DNA of 64,000 nucleotides from Myxococcus dinghuensis. Lineage in GTDB: Bacteria; Myxococcota; Myxococcia; Myxococcales; Myxococcaceae. Positions 9,166 through 18,474 of this stretch are shown here, piece after piece. The stretch lies in assembly GCF_024198235.1 (NCBI RefSeq), contig NZ_JAKCFB010000003.1:62001-126000 (forward strand), written 5' to 3'. How positions within the stretch are numbered: position 1 is the stretch's first letter; each line of letters begins with the position of its first letter. Made by a program: the position numbers and the translations under genes. The notes below the pieces were generated by a model that was not told where the DNA came from, did not search any database, and worked only from the letters and a program-made list of their open reading frames with translations.

Positions 9166-9537
9166 GGGGGACGAATCTCCGGTTGCGTGCGCGGACGGGG
9201 GGAATGCGCGGCCGTAGCCGGGCGCGCACGATACCCGCGACGCGGGAACTTGTGGGACGTGTCTTGTTGTCTCGTGCGGCACTGCCACGATTCCGGCCTG
9301 TCCGAAAGCGGAACGACGCGGGCACCCGGACCGGCGAGCCCCTCCCGGCACGGTGGGTGCCCGCTCCATTCCCGGCATTCCTCGCGGCTCGGGTTCGCGT
9401 GCCTTTCCGATATGCGCGCGGGGTCTCCGCGTTTTCGATGACAGCAACACCGCATCGCTCCCTCCCAACCCTCGAGGTCCATCCGCGCCACGTGGAGGTC
9501 CACGCGACGACGGGAGGGCCTCGTCCCGAGGTCCCCC
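9166..9537. other. Divergent intergenic region, aminotransferase / DUF1028 gene
   Basis: This 372-bp stretch must carry promoters for both flanking genes. The one clear structure is a perfect 10-bp inverted repeat, GCGGGCACCC (9318-9327) and GGGTGCCCGC (9355-9364), separated by 27 nt. A smaller palindrome, CCCGCGACGCGGG, is near 9234. The region is somewhat less G+C-rich than the flanking genes. I see no open frame here that I would call. Confidence 0.5.
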
Positions 9538-10548
9538 ATGAAGCCGTCCGCGCGTCAGCTGTTGCTCGCCTCCGCCTTGTGGCTGTCCTCCGCTCCGGTC
9601 CTCGCCGCGGAGCGCTCCGGCACCAACCCCGGCATCCTGGGGACACGCGCCGTCGTCGCGTGCGACCCCGTGGAGAAGTCGTGCGGCATGGCCGTCATCT
9701 CCTTCCCCAGCGGGGTCAGCAGCCTCGTGCCGTATGGCCGCTCGGACATCGCGGTGGCCACCATGGCGCTGCCCTCGGTGGACGCCGCCCAGGCCATCAT
9801 CGCGCGCGTCGACGCGGGGGAGGCACCCCAGGCCGCCATCGACTGGGTGGCCACCGTCGACCCGTATGCGTCCATCCGGCAGTTGGCGGCGGTGAAGCTG
9901 CACCCGGACGGCAGCATCACGTTGGGCCAGCGCTCAGGCTCGGACACCAGCGCCCACACGTGCTCCGTCAAGGGAGACACGTTCGTGGTGCAGGCCAACA
10001 ACATGAGCAGCCCGGACATGTGTCGCGCCATGGCGTTCGGCTTCAGGCAGGCGAAGGGCAGCCTGCCCCAGCGGCTGTACGCCTCGCTCAAGGCGGGAGC
10101 GCTCGTGGGCGGGGACCGCAACGGCGAGCGCTCGGGTGTCATCCGCGTCTGGAACACCACGAGCGAGACGGCCTTCTACACGCACGTGCTCGCGGAGTCC
10201 GTGGTGCACGGCAGCATGAACGCGCTGGAGACGCTGGGGGTGCAGCTCAACCGCTATCAGGCCGTCATCGCGGAGCCCTTCCCCGGCGACCTCGCGCCGC
10301 TGGACGCCGAGTCCATCAAGGTGCTGAAGCACGCGCTGCACAGGCTCGGCTACTACCGCGGCCCCATGAATGGCGCGTGGAGCGACGCCGCCGAGCAGGC
10401 TTTGTACGACTTCAACTGGAACAACCTCTTCTTCCTCAAGCCCACCGTGGTGGTGGACGGCAAGCGCAAGGTCGACGGCGTGCTGCTGCGCTTCATCCGC
10501 GAAGCGGACCTGGCGGCCCTCGCGCCCGCGACGCCTCCGGCGCAGTGA
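9538..10548 (+). CDS. Secreted DUF1028-family protein with peptidoglycan-binding-like C-terminus
   Basis: A signal peptide (SALWLSSAPVLAA) precedes a DUF1028 domain at about residues 30-240, a family predicted to share the Ntn-hydrolase fold. The start of the domain (TRAVVACDPVEKSCGMAV) and the PYGRSDIAVATMA segment fit the family. After about residue 255 there is a short alpha-helical module (LKHALHRLGYYRGPMNGAWS) that looks like a putative peptidoglycan-binding domain; DUF1028 proteins often carry one. The substrate of the family is unknown. A strong hairpin follows the stop codon. Cell-wall location is inferred from the signal peptide and the C-terminal module. Confidence 0.8.
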   Translation: MKPSARQLLLASALWLSSAPVLAAERSGTNPGILGTRAVVACDPVEKSCGMAVISFPSGVSSLVPYGRSDIAVATMALPSVDAAQAIIARVDAGEAPQAAIDWVATVDPYASIRQLAAVKLHPDGSITLGQRSGSDTSAHTCSVKGDTFVVQANNMSSPDMCRAMAFGFRQAKGSLPQRLYASLKAGALVGGDRNGERSGVIRVWNTTSETAFYTHVLAESVVHGSMNALETLGVQLNRYQAVIAEPFPGDLAPLDAESIKVLKHALHRLGYYRGPMNGAWSDAAEQALYDFNWNNLFFLKPTVVVDGKRKVDGVLLRFIREADLAALAPATPPAQ

Positions 10549-10578
10549 TTCGTGGCTCGAAAAATGTGGTGACGGTGG

Positions 10579-10603
10579 CCCTCCGTGTCCTCGACACGGA
10601 GGG
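10579..10603 (+). terminator. Hairpin terminator after the DUF1028 gene
   Basis: CCCTCCGTGT and ACACGGAGGG form a perfect 10-bp stem with a 5-nt loop, starting 30 nt after the stop. The sequence downstream is only mildly T-rich (TCGTCGTGCTTCC), so termination may be imperfect. It separates this gene from the lipoprotein gene at 10714. Confidence 0.55.
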
Positions 10604-10713
10604 TCGTCGTGCTTCCCGCCTCGTTTTCCCTCGGGGAGGCTGGCACGCCAGGCGCGGGCATGAGAGGGAGTCCCCCACGGCGCCGATTCGATGCGCCTCG
10701 CGAGGGAGGGACG

Positions 10714-11505
10714 ATGGAGCGCGCCGGACGTTGGGTGTCGTCGCTGTGGCTCGCCGGATGCCTGCTGGGAGGCACGGGCTGCTCGAAGAAGGAGGAGCCC
10801 CCCGCGCAGCCCGCGGCGGACCTGCCGCAGTCCGACGACCTGCCCGACCTGCCGTCCCACCCGCCCGAGGGCGCCCTGCCCCGCGAGGGCGAGGCCGCCG
10901 CGAAGCCGCCCGTCCACGTCGTGGTGCCTCCGGGCTCCACCGTCCCCGTCGCCGCCGCGAAGCCCGTGGACGAGGAGGAGACACCGCCGTCGGTCGAGGA
11001 CACGCTGGAGGCCCCCGCTCCTCCGACACCTCCCGCCGCCGGGGGAGGCACCGTCGCGGAGGACCCGCGCAACCGGGAGTGGACGTCCGGCAAGGTGCGG
11101 TTGAAGCGCATGGGCGCGGCCCAGGCCACGCTGCGCTCGGTGCGCGCGGGTGAGCACGCGGAGTTCGACCGCGTGGTGTTCGAGTTCGAGGGGACGCAGC
11201 TCCCGGGCTACCAGTTGGAGTACGTGAAGGAGGCCACCCAGTGTGGTTCGGGCAACCCGGTGGCGGTGGCAGGCAAGGCCCAGCTCCAGGTGTCCTTCAC
11301 CCCGGCGAAGGCCCACACCGACGCGGGCCAGCCCACCGTCGCCACGCGGGAGCTGAAGCCCGCGCTGCCCGTGCTCCAGGAGCTGGAGCGCACGTGCGAC
11401 TTCGAGGGCGAGGTGACGTGGGTGCTCGGGACCACGGCGCCCCACAAGTACCGCGTGATGGAGCTGCGCGAGCCCAGCCGGCTCGTGGTGGACGTCCAAC
11501 GCTGA
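10714..11505 (+). CDS. Lipoprotein with AMIN-like C-terminal domain
   Basis: A 263-residue lipoprotein: the signal sequence ends at LGGTGC followed by SKKEE. A Pro/Glu-rich, probably disordered linker covers residues 25-115. The C-terminal domain (about 125-263) contains FDRVVFEFEG near its start and ends RLVVDVQR, the pattern of AMIN-like beta domains that bind cell-envelope glycans or secretins. GAGGGAGGG just before the ATG at 10714 fixes the start over the in-frame upstream ATG at 10585. The last 91 nt before the convergent malQ end hold nothing else. The role is probably envelope-associated; no enzyme motif is visible. Confidence 0.75.
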   Translation: MERAGRWVSSLWLAGCLLGGTGCSKKEEPPAQPAADLPQSDDLPDLPSHPPEGALPREGEAAAKPPVHVVVPPGSTVPVAAAKPVDEEETPPSVEDTLEAPAPPTPPAAGGGTVAEDPRNREWTSGKVRLKRMGAAQATLRSVRAGEHAEFDRVVFEFEGTQLPGYQLEYVKEATQCGSGNPVAVAGKAQLQVSFTPAKAHTDAGQPTVATRELKPALPVLQELERTCDFEGEVTWVLGTTAPHKYRVMELREPSRLVVDVQR

Positions 11506-11596
11506 GGCCTGGGCGCGGTCGCGCTCGCCCGTAGAGGGGGCGAGGCCGTGCCCACGCGACGGCGCTGCCCCTGCGCGAGCCGCCTCGCGCGGAGCC

Positions 11597-13561
11597 TCAG
11601 CCTCCGCGCAACGTGTCCGCGAGCCGGTCGAGTCCCGCGAGCAGCTCGCGGTGCTTCTCCCGCGCCGGCGCGCCGCCCGCGCGCAGCGCCAGCGCGAGCA
11701 CGCCGGGCAGGTTCATCGCCGCGTCGACGCGCAGCCGCTCCCGGTACTCCGTCATCCAGGCCGAGGGCACCCGCAGCGACCAGTTGCGCTCGTCCACGGT
11801 GCCGGGCTCGTTGTACGTCTCCGTCATCCCCAGGAGGTCCGGGAAGAACACCATGACGTTGCGAGCGCGGCTGGCGAACAGGTCCGCGAGCTTCGCCTGG
11901 GCCAGTCGCCCCGGGTCCGACGCGAGCGTCCGGGCGAAGGCCTCGCGCTGCTCGACCTCGGGACACAGGCGCGTCGCGAGGTAGTCCGCCTGGGCCCGCA
12001 GCGTGCCCCGCCACTGCCAGTCGCCGACGAGGCGCCACAGCGATTGGGTGTCGTGGTTGCCCACCATCATCCAGTCCTCGGCGGCCACGTTCTCGCTGCG
12101 GTACACGTCCGCCGGGTTGCGCAGGTCCGCCTTCTGCGTCACGCGGAAGCGCCCCAGCCCGTAGCGCGCCATCACCCGGGACAGCGGATAGGGCAGCGTG
12201 CTCAACACCTCGCACAGCAGGTCCCCCAGGTCGCGGCCATTGCGACGGGACGCCGCCACCACCGTGTCGAAGAGGACGCTGTAGCGGCGCACCTGCTCGT
12301 CGGTGAGGGACGTCACCTCGCCATCCGCGTACCGGGGCACCGCGCGGTCGAGCTGCGCCGGAGACACCAGGGCATGGCGCGCCAGCTCCGGGTGGTCCGA
12401 CAGGTCCGGTGACGAGAAGAGCCGGGCCCCGTGCTGCACGGCGCGGAGCGGGTCGAGCTGGTTCGCGCGATACACCCACGGACACACCAGCCCGTGGGGA
12501 TGGTCCAGCCGGAGCCCGTCGTACTCCGCCAGCATCTTGTCCATGCGCGCGTCCATGAAGCGCAGCACGGGCCCGGCGCGGAAGCCCATCGAGGGACCCG
12601 CGCCGTCCTCCTCGAAGAACTGCTCGGGGTCCAGCACCGGGTAGTTCCACGGCTGGCCCTCCGGGTTCGTGCGGCTGGGCGGCGCGCCCATCAGGTACGT
12701 GCGGAGGAACAGCCCCTGCCACGCCCACGCATCGCGTGGGGAGAAGCCAATCTGGAGGTCGCCGTAGAGCTTGAGCTTCAGCGACGCGGTGCGCTCGCGC
12801 AGGACCTCGTGCTGCGCGTGGACCAGGAACTGGAAGAAGGCATAGCGCTCGATGGCGAAGGCGGAGCGGGACTCCAGCTCCGCCACGCGCGCCGCCGCGG
12901 CGGACTCCTCGCCGGGCCGAGGGCTCCACAGCCGCCCGTCCAACGAGTCCGCCCAGGGGCGCCAGTCCGGGACCTGCTTCTCCTCGCACAAGACATCGAA
13001 GAGGGCATCGCGCAGGAGCCACGCGCGGTGGCGCTGGCGGAAGGTGGCGAAGCGAGAGGCGAGCGTGCGTATCGCGGGGGAAGCCTCCGCGCTGGCGCGG
13101 CGCCACTGGAAGGCCTCCCAGGCTTCGTCGAGCGCCGCGAGCTGCGTACGGAAGGCCTGCCGGTAGCGCTCGCCCGGACTCGAGGAGCGCGAGCGCGTCT
13201 TTGCGAGCACGGCCACGCGACCGGGGGGCAGCAGCCCACCCCAGGCCGGGTCCGTCTCCAGCGGCGCGAGCGCCACGTTGAGGATGTTCCGGGAGAAGAG
13301 CGTGCCGTCATATGGCGACGCGTTCGCCTCGGTCGTCTGCCCCTGGGGTCCCAGTTGGATGCCCGTGAACCCCAGGGCGTGGGCGACCTCCAGGAAGCAC
13401 GCCGCGCCCTCCGAGTACGGCGAGCCGCGGCCCAGGTCCTCGCGGGGGAGGTTGGGGAAGGACGGGTCGTGGATGCTCAACACCAGGTTTCGGACATCGA
13501 GCGCGGCCAGGGCCTGGGTGACGAGTCGACGGTGGTTTTCGGGCAACGCGGCGCTGGACAT
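11597..13561 (-). CDS. malQ: 4-alpha-glucanotransferase (GH77 amylomaltase)
   Basis: Transfers alpha-1,4-glucan segments between malto-oligosaccharides in glycogen/maltodextrin metabolism. The 654-residue product has the family hallmarks. The nucleophile aspartate is in GLRLDHPHGL (about residue 353). The acid/base glutamate is probably the one in LLCEVLSTLP (about 450). The third catalytic Asp is in the GNHDT motif (about 502), followed by SLWRL. Length is close to that of E. coli MalQ, and the sequence looks divergent around the acid/base loop. The ATG at 13561 has no strong Shine-Dalgarno. It is alone between a convergent lipoprotein gene and the RND operon, with no other glycogen gene nearby. 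Confidence 0.88.
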   Translation of the reverse strand: MSSAALPENHRRLVTQALAALDVRNLVLSIHDPSFPNLPREDLGRGSPYSEGAACFLEVAHALGFTGIQLGPQGQTTEANASPYDGTLFSRNILNVALAPLETDPAWGGLLPPGRVAVLAKTRSRSSSPGERYRQAFRTQLAALDEAWEAFQWRRASAEASPAIRTLASRFATFRQRHRAWLLRDALFDVLCEEKQVPDWRPWADSLDGRLWSPRPGEESAAAARVAELESRSAFAIERYAFFQFLVHAQHEVLRERTASLKLKLYGDLQIGFSPRDAWAWQGLFLRTYLMGAPPSRTNPEGQPWNYPVLDPEQFFEEDGAGPSMGFRAGPVLRFMDARMDKMLAEYDGLRLDHPHGLVCPWVYRANQLDPLRAVQHGARLFSSPDLSDHPELARHALVSPAQLDRAVPRYADGEVTSLTDEQVRRYSVLFDTVVAASRRNGRDLGDLLCEVLSTLPYPLSRVMARYGLGRFRVTQKADLRNPADVYRSENVAAEDWMMVGNHDTQSLWRLVGDWQWRGTLRAQADYLATRLCPEVEQREAFARTLASDPGRLAQAKLADLFASRARNVMVFFPDLLGMTETYNEPGTVDERNWSLRVPSAWMTEYRERLRVDAAMNLPGVLALALRAGGAPAREKHRELLAGLDRLADTLRGG

Positions 13562-13711
13562 GATGGGTGTGCACGACCCTAGGTGCGTCCGCGCGACACG
13601 CCAACCCTCCTCTCGGGCGGACGTTCACCATCGGTTCCCAGGTCGCACCCGTCGCCCGGGCGAGCGTTCACGAACCGAGCGGGTGGACCTGCACGCGTCG
13701 GGGCGCGCGCG

Positions 13712-16700
13712 TCACTCGCGCGGCGCCTGGGGCACCGGGCGCGGCTCGCCGCCACCGTGGGGAGGCCGCGGATGCGAGTCCGGTCCCCTGGCGGGGAACA
13801 CCTTGCGCAACTTGCGTCCCATCCACGTCCGGAAGTCCACCAGGATTTCGTACACCGTCGGAATCACCAGCAGCGTCAGCAGCGTGGACGTCACCGTGCC
13901 GCCAATCACCGCGCGACCGAGCGGCGCCCGGAAGTCTCCGCCCTCCCCCGCGCCAATCGCCACCGGCACCATGCCCGCCACCAGCGCGAACGTCGTCATG
14001 ATGATGGGCCGCAGACGGATGCGCCCCGCCTCGATGAGCGCCTCTCGCAAGGGCAGGCCCTTCTCGTGGGACCACTTCGCGAAGTCGATGAGCAGGATGG
14101 CGTTCTTCGCGACGATGCCCATCAGCAGGATGACGCCGATGAGGCTCATGATGTTGAGCGTGTCGCCGGTGAGGAGCAGCGCGAGCACCACGCCGATGAG
14201 CGACAGCGGCAGCGAGATGAGGATGGCCAGCGGGTCGATGAACGAACCGAACTGGATGACGAGGATGAGGTACATCAACATCACCGCCACCCCCAGCGCG
14301 ATGAACACGCGGGAGAACACCTCCTGCTGGTCCGCGGACTCGCCGCCCGTCGTCAGCGTGTAGCCCGCCGGCAACCGCACGCCCTCCACCTGCTTCTGGA
14401 TGTCCCGCATCACCTCCGTCAGCGAGCGCCCCTGCACGTTCGCCTGCACGTTGATGACACGCTCGCGGTCGAGGTGGGTGATTTGCGCCGGCCCGAGCGT
14501 CTGACGGATGTCCGCCACCTGCCCCAGCGGGATGAGCGACGGCGCGCCCGACGGCGTCACCCCCACGCCGATGGGGATGCGCGCCAGGTCGTCCGGGTTG
14601 TCCCGCGCCTCGGGCGCCAGCCGCACCATGACGTCCCGCGTCTCCCCAATCGGGTCCACCCAGTCACCCACGTCGAGCCCCGCGAACGCCGGGCGCAGCA
14701 CCTGCGCCACCTTCCCCACCGTCACCCCGAGCTGTCCCGCGAGCCCGCGGTTCAGGTCCACCTCCAGCTCCGGCCGCTGCCCCCGCGTGGAGAGCCCCAC
14801 GTCCACCGCCCCGGGCACCTGCGCCACCTCCTTGCGCACCTGCTCCGCGAGCTGGGTGAGCTTCTTCTGGTCCGGCCCCCGCAGCTCGAGTTGGATCTGC
14901 TTGACCGCGCCACCGAAGCCCGACGTGAAGACGGACACCTTCACGCCGCCGACCTTCGACAGCTCCCCCCGCAGGACGCTGCCCAGCGCGTCCTGGCTCA
15001 CCTCGCGCTCCGACTTCGGCTTCAGGCGCACGTACACCAGGGCCTGGTCCACGCCCGGCGCGCTGAGCGGCAACGGCACGCCGATGGTGGCATAGGTGTA
15101 CGCCACCTCCGGGTGCGCCTGGGTGATGCGCGTCACCTCGTCCACCTTGCGCCGCGTGTACTCCAGGTTCGAGCCCGGCGGCGTCTCCACCAGCAGCTCC
15201 ACCTCCGAGCGGTCGCTCACCGGCACGAAGCCCGCGCCCCCCACCGTGCCCTGGAGCACGAGGGCCCCCACGAGCGAGCCCGCCGCGACGAGCACCATCG
15301 CCAACCGGTGGTCCAGCGCCCAGGCGATGACGCGCTTGTAGCGGTCCGCCTGCCGGTCGAACCACGCGTTGAAGCGCGACAGCACCCGCGAGATGAAGCC
15401 CTTGCGCGCCCCCTGCTCCACCTGCGGGTCCGCCCAGTAGGCGCTCAGCATCGGGTCCAGCGAGAAGGAGACGAACAGCGACACCAGCACCGCGCACGCA
15501 ATCGTCAGGGCGAAGGGCTTGAACCACTGTCCCGCCACGCCGTACATGAAGGCCACGGGCACGAACACCGCGACGATGGAGAACGTCGTCGCCGACACCG
15601 CGAGGCCAATCTCCGACGTGCCCTCCTTGGACGCGGTGTAGTGGTCCTTCCCCATCTCGACGTGGCGGACGATGTTCTCGCGCACCACGATGGCGTCGTC
15701 GATGAGGATGCCGATGGCCAGCGTCAGGCCCAGCAGCGACATGGTGTTGAGCGTGAAGCCGAACGCCCAGACGCTGATGAACGCCGCCAGCACGCTCACC
15801 GGCAGCGCCAGGCCCGTGATGACCGTCGAGCGCCACGAGTTGAGGAAGATGAACACCACCAGCACCGTGAGCAGCGCGCCCTCCACCAGCGCCGACTGCA
15901 CGTTCTCCACCGCGCTCTCCACGCGGACGCCCGCGTCGCGGACGATGGCCAGCTTCACCCCCGCCGGGAGCTTCTGCTGGAGCGCCTCCACCCGCTCGCG
16001 CACCGCGCCCGCCACCTCGGTGGTGCTGTAGCCCTTGGACTTGAGCACGTCGATGCCCACCGCCTGCGCGCCGTCATAGAGCGCCAACGTGCGCGGCTCC
16101 TCCGAACCCACGAACACGTCCGCGAGCTGCCCCAACCGCACCACCTGCCCATCCCGCGTGGTGACGGCCATGTCCCGGAACTGCTCGGGCGACTCCAGGC
16201 GCCCGCGCAGACGGATGGACTCCTCCTCCAGCGGGGCGTTGATGCGTCCCACCGGCGCGGCCAGGTTCTGCGCCTGGAGCGCCGCCACCACCTCCGCCAG
16301 GGAGATGCGCGCGGCCTGGAGCGCCTCCGGCTTGATGCGGACCGTCATCTCGCGCGCCACGTCGCCCACGACCTCCGCCTGCGCCACGCCGGGCACCGAG
16401 CGCAGCTCGCCCACCACCATCGGGTCCGCCACGCGTGACAGCCCCGCCACGTCGAGCTGGTCCGAGGTCAGCGTCAACGAGACGATGGGCTCGTCCGCCG
16501 GGTCGAAGCGGGTGAGGACCGGCTCCTCCATCTCCTGCGGCAGGTCCGCGCGCTTGCTGGAGATGGCGTCCCGGATGTCCTGCGACGCCTCCTGGATGTC
16601 CTTCTCGAAGTCGAAGAACACCGTGAAGGTGGCCAGGCCATCCGTCGCGGTGGAGGTCGTCTCCTTCGGGTCCACGCCGCTGATGGCGAAGATGGCGTCC

Positions 16701-16903
16701 TCGATGGGCTCCAGCAGCTCGCGCTCCACCGTGTCGGGCGAGGCCCCGGGATACGCGATGGTCACGTTGATGACCGGCGGCTGGACGTCCGGGAACTCGT
16801 CCGTCTCCAACTGCCACAACGCGACGATGCCGAAGGTGACCAGCGCCACCATCGCGGTGATGGTGACGATGGGACGCTTGATGGCGAAGTCGGAGATGAA
16901 CAC
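13712..16903 (-). CDS. RND efflux pump, HAE-1 (AcrB-like) inner-membrane transporter
   Basis: A 1063-residue proton-driven exporter with the usual RND layout of 12 membrane helices and two large periplasmic loops. TM4 has the proton-relay aspartate pair ([13 protein letters not shown]) and TM10 the matching lysine ([14 protein letters not shown]). This places it in the hydrophobic/drug-exporting HAE-1 branch and not the metal-exporting branch. The C-terminus ends in a charged Pro/Arg tail. The GTG at 16903 has GGGAG 7 nt upstream. It lies 42 nt after its adaptor gene, so the two form an operon. No outer-membrane channel gene is in the window, so the pump probably uses a TolC-like partner encoded elsewhere. 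Confidence 0.95.
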   Translation of the reverse strand: MFISDFAIKRPIVTITAMVALVTFGIVALWQLETDEFPDVQPPVINVTIAYPGASPDTVERELLEPIEDAIFAISGVDPKETTSTATDGLATFTVFFDFEKDIQEASQDIRDAISSKRADLPQEMEEPVLTRFDPADEPIVSLTLTSDQLDVAGLSRVADPMVVGELRSVPGVAQAEVVGDVAREMTVRIKPEALQAARISLAEVVAALQAQNLAAPVGRINAPLEEESIRLRGRLESPEQFRDMAVTTRDGQVVRLGQLADVFVGSEEPRTLALYDGAQAVGIDVLKSKGYSTTEVAGAVRERVEALQQKLPAGVKLAIVRDAGVRVESAVENVQSALVEGALLTVLVVFIFLNSWRSTVITGLALPVSVLAAFISVWAFGFTLNTMSLLGLTLAIGILIDDAIVVRENIVRHVEMGKDHYTASKEGTSEIGLAVSATTFSIVAVFVPVAFMYGVAGQWFKPFALTIACAVLVSLFVSFSLDPMLSAYWADPQVEQGARKGFISRVLSRFNAWFDRQADRYKRVIAWALDHRLAMVLVAAGSLVGALVLQGTVGGAGFVPVSDRSEVELLVETPPGSNLEYTRRKVDEVTRITQAHPEVAYTYATIGVPLPLSAPGVDQALVYVRLKPKSEREVSQDALGSVLRGELSKVGGVKVSVFTSGFGGAVKQIQLELRGPDQKKLTQLAEQVRKEVAQVPGAVDVGLSTRGQRPELEVDLNRGLAGQLGVTVGKVAQVLRPAFAGLDVGDWVDPIGETRDVMVRLAPEARDNPDDLARIPIGVGVTPSGAPSLIPLGQVADIRQTLGPAQITHLDRERVINVQANVQGRSLTEVMRDIQKQVEGVRLPAGYTLTTGGESADQQEVFSRVFIALGVAVMLMYLILVIQFGSFIDPLAILISLPLSLIGVVLALLLTGDTLNIMSLIGVILLMGIVAKNAILLIDFAKWSHEKGLPLREALIEAGRIRLRPIIMTTFALVAGMVPVAIGAGEGGDFRAPLGRAVIGGTVTSTLLTLLVIPTVYEILVDFRTWMGRKLRKVFPARGPDSHPRPPHGGGEPRPVPQAPRE

Positions 16904-16945
16904 GGGGCGACTCCCGACGAGGAAGGCGAGGGAACCAGGACCGAC

Positions 16946-18289
16946 TCAGGGCGCGGGCGCGGAGCCCTCCCGCGTCGTGCCTTGCGGGGACTGCGTGGGA
17001 GCGGACTCCACGGGTCGCGCCCCCTGCCGACCGGACGCCCCCTCCGAGCCCACGGGCACCTCGGACCGGGTCGGCGCTCGCGACGGCGACGGGGCGTCTC
17101 GTGGACGCGTGGGGGCCTCGGAGCCTCCGACGCCGGGACCTTCGTCCTCGCGCGCGGGCTCCCCCCGGCGCGAGGTGTCGATCCGCACGCGCGTGCCCTC
17201 GCTCACCTCGTCCCGCGCGGCGCCGAGCAACACGAGGTCCCCCGCCCCCAGTCCCGAGCGGACCTCCACGAGGCGCTCCACCTCGTCGCGCATGCCGAGC
17301 GTGACGGGGACGCGCTGGACCTTCTCGTCCTTCACGCGCAGCACGGAGGGGTTCTCGCCCGTGTCGTCGACGGCGTCCTGGGGCACCGCGAGCGCGCGTT
17401 GCGTCCGCGAGGCCACGCGCCCCTCCGCGAAGAGGCCCGCGAGCAACTGGAGGTCCGTGTTCGGGATGGCGACGTAGATGCGCACCTGCCCGGTGTTCGG
17501 GTCCACCACGGGGTTGATGCGCTCGACCTTGCCGACGAAGGAGCGGGCCCCGTAGCCGGTGACCTGGAACTCCACCGGCGTGTCCACCTTCACCTGCTCC
17601 AGCCGCGCGGCCGGCACCGAGGCCTCCAGGCGCAGCGTGCGCGGGTCCACCACCGTGAACATGGGCGAGCCGGGCTGCACCACGTCGCCCGCGCTCGCCT
17701 GGCGCTCGCTCACCACGCCCGCGAAGGGCGCGACGACCCGCGTGCGTCCGAGCTGCTCCTGCGCCAGCGCCAGCCGCGAGCGGGCCTCCGCCAACTGCCC
17801 CTTCGCCTGCGTCACCCCGAGCTGCGCGCGCTCGTGGTCGCGAGGCGTGATGACCCCCGCGCGCGACAACTTCGCGCTGCGCTCCTCCTCGGCCACGGCC
17901 ACCTGCAAGGCATTGCGCGCCGTCCCCACGGCCGTGCGCGCAGCGATGAGCTGGTCCTCGAGCGTGGCGTCGTCGATGCGCGCCAGCTCCTCGCCCTGCC
18001 GCACCACCTGTCCCTGTTGGGCCTGGATGGCGAGCACGGTGCCCCCCACCTGCGCCCGCACCGCGCCCGCCGTGCGCGCCTGAAGCGTTCCGGAGATGCC
18101 CGGCCCCGAGCGCAGCTCATGCGGTCGCACCCGGGCCACGTTCTCCGCGCCCAGCGTCGTGACGGGCTCCTCGGTGGGCGCTGGCGGCGCGTCCTTCTTG
18201 CAGCCCACCCCGGCGACACACGCCGCGGCCAGCAACATCCCCCACGCCGCGCTGACGACCGGCCTCCTCGTTCCCTGGGCTCGACTCAC
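16946..18289 (-). CDS. RND periplasmic adaptor lipoprotein (membrane fusion protein)
   Basis: The adaptor for the RND pump encoded directly downstream. The product is 447 residues. It has a lipoprotein signal (lipobox AGVGC), a biotinyl-lipoyl-like half-motif (VGGTVLAIQAQQGQVVRQGE), an alpha-hairpin with long coiled-coil helices (about 95-165), the second lipoyl half (VVAPFAGVVSERQASAGD) and beta-barrel/membrane-proximal domains. After about residue 370 comes a ~75-residue Pro/Ser/Glu-rich tail that typical AcrA/MexA proteins lack. The GTG at 18289 is preceded by GGAGG at 5 nt; longer in-frame extensions upstream have no such site and would bury the signal peptide. Confidence 0.93.
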   Translation of the reverse strand: MSRAQGTRRPVVSAAWGMLLAAACVAGVGCKKDAPPAPTEEPVTTLGAENVARVRPHELRSGPGISGTLQARTAGAVRAQVGGTVLAIQAQQGQVVRQGEELARIDDATLEDQLIAARTAVGTARNALQVAVAEEERSAKLSRAGVITPRDHERAQLGVTQAKGQLAEARSRLALAQEQLGRTRVVAPFAGVVSERQASAGDVVQPGSPMFTVVDPRTLRLEASVPAARLEQVKVDTPVEFQVTGYGARSFVGKVERINPVVDPNTGQVRIYVAIPNTDLQLLAGLFAEGRVASRTQRALAVPQDAVDDTGENPSVLRVKDEKVQRVPVTLGMRDEVERLVEVRSGLGAGDLVLLGAARDEVSEGTRVRIDTSRRGEPAREDEGPGVGGSEAPTRPRDAPSPSRAPTRSEVPVGSEGASGRQGARPVESAPTQSPQGTTREGSAPAP

Positions 18290-18474
18290 CGCGCCCTCCG
18301 TCCTCCGCCAGTCCCTCCCCTGGCCCTGGCGGGCGGGCCAAACGTGGTGTCGGTCTCTTGCCTCCGGAAGCCATCCGGTCGCGCTCGGTCCGCCGGAGGA
18401 CGGCGACCGTCCGCACGCTCGGCTCCAGGCCGTCCGACCCGGGCGGGCACGGGTCCGCCCGCCCGTCCGGATGC

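Noticed and set aside
7867..9903. Extended 678-residue version of the aminotransferase
   Set aside because: The aminotransferase fold begins at the ATG at 9165; the extra N-terminus crosses the divergent promoter and the DUF1028 gene.
13712..16903. Metal-exporting (HME) RND pump
   Set aside because: The TM4 Asp-Asp pair and TM10 Lys fit HAE-1 pumps that export hydrophobic compounds.
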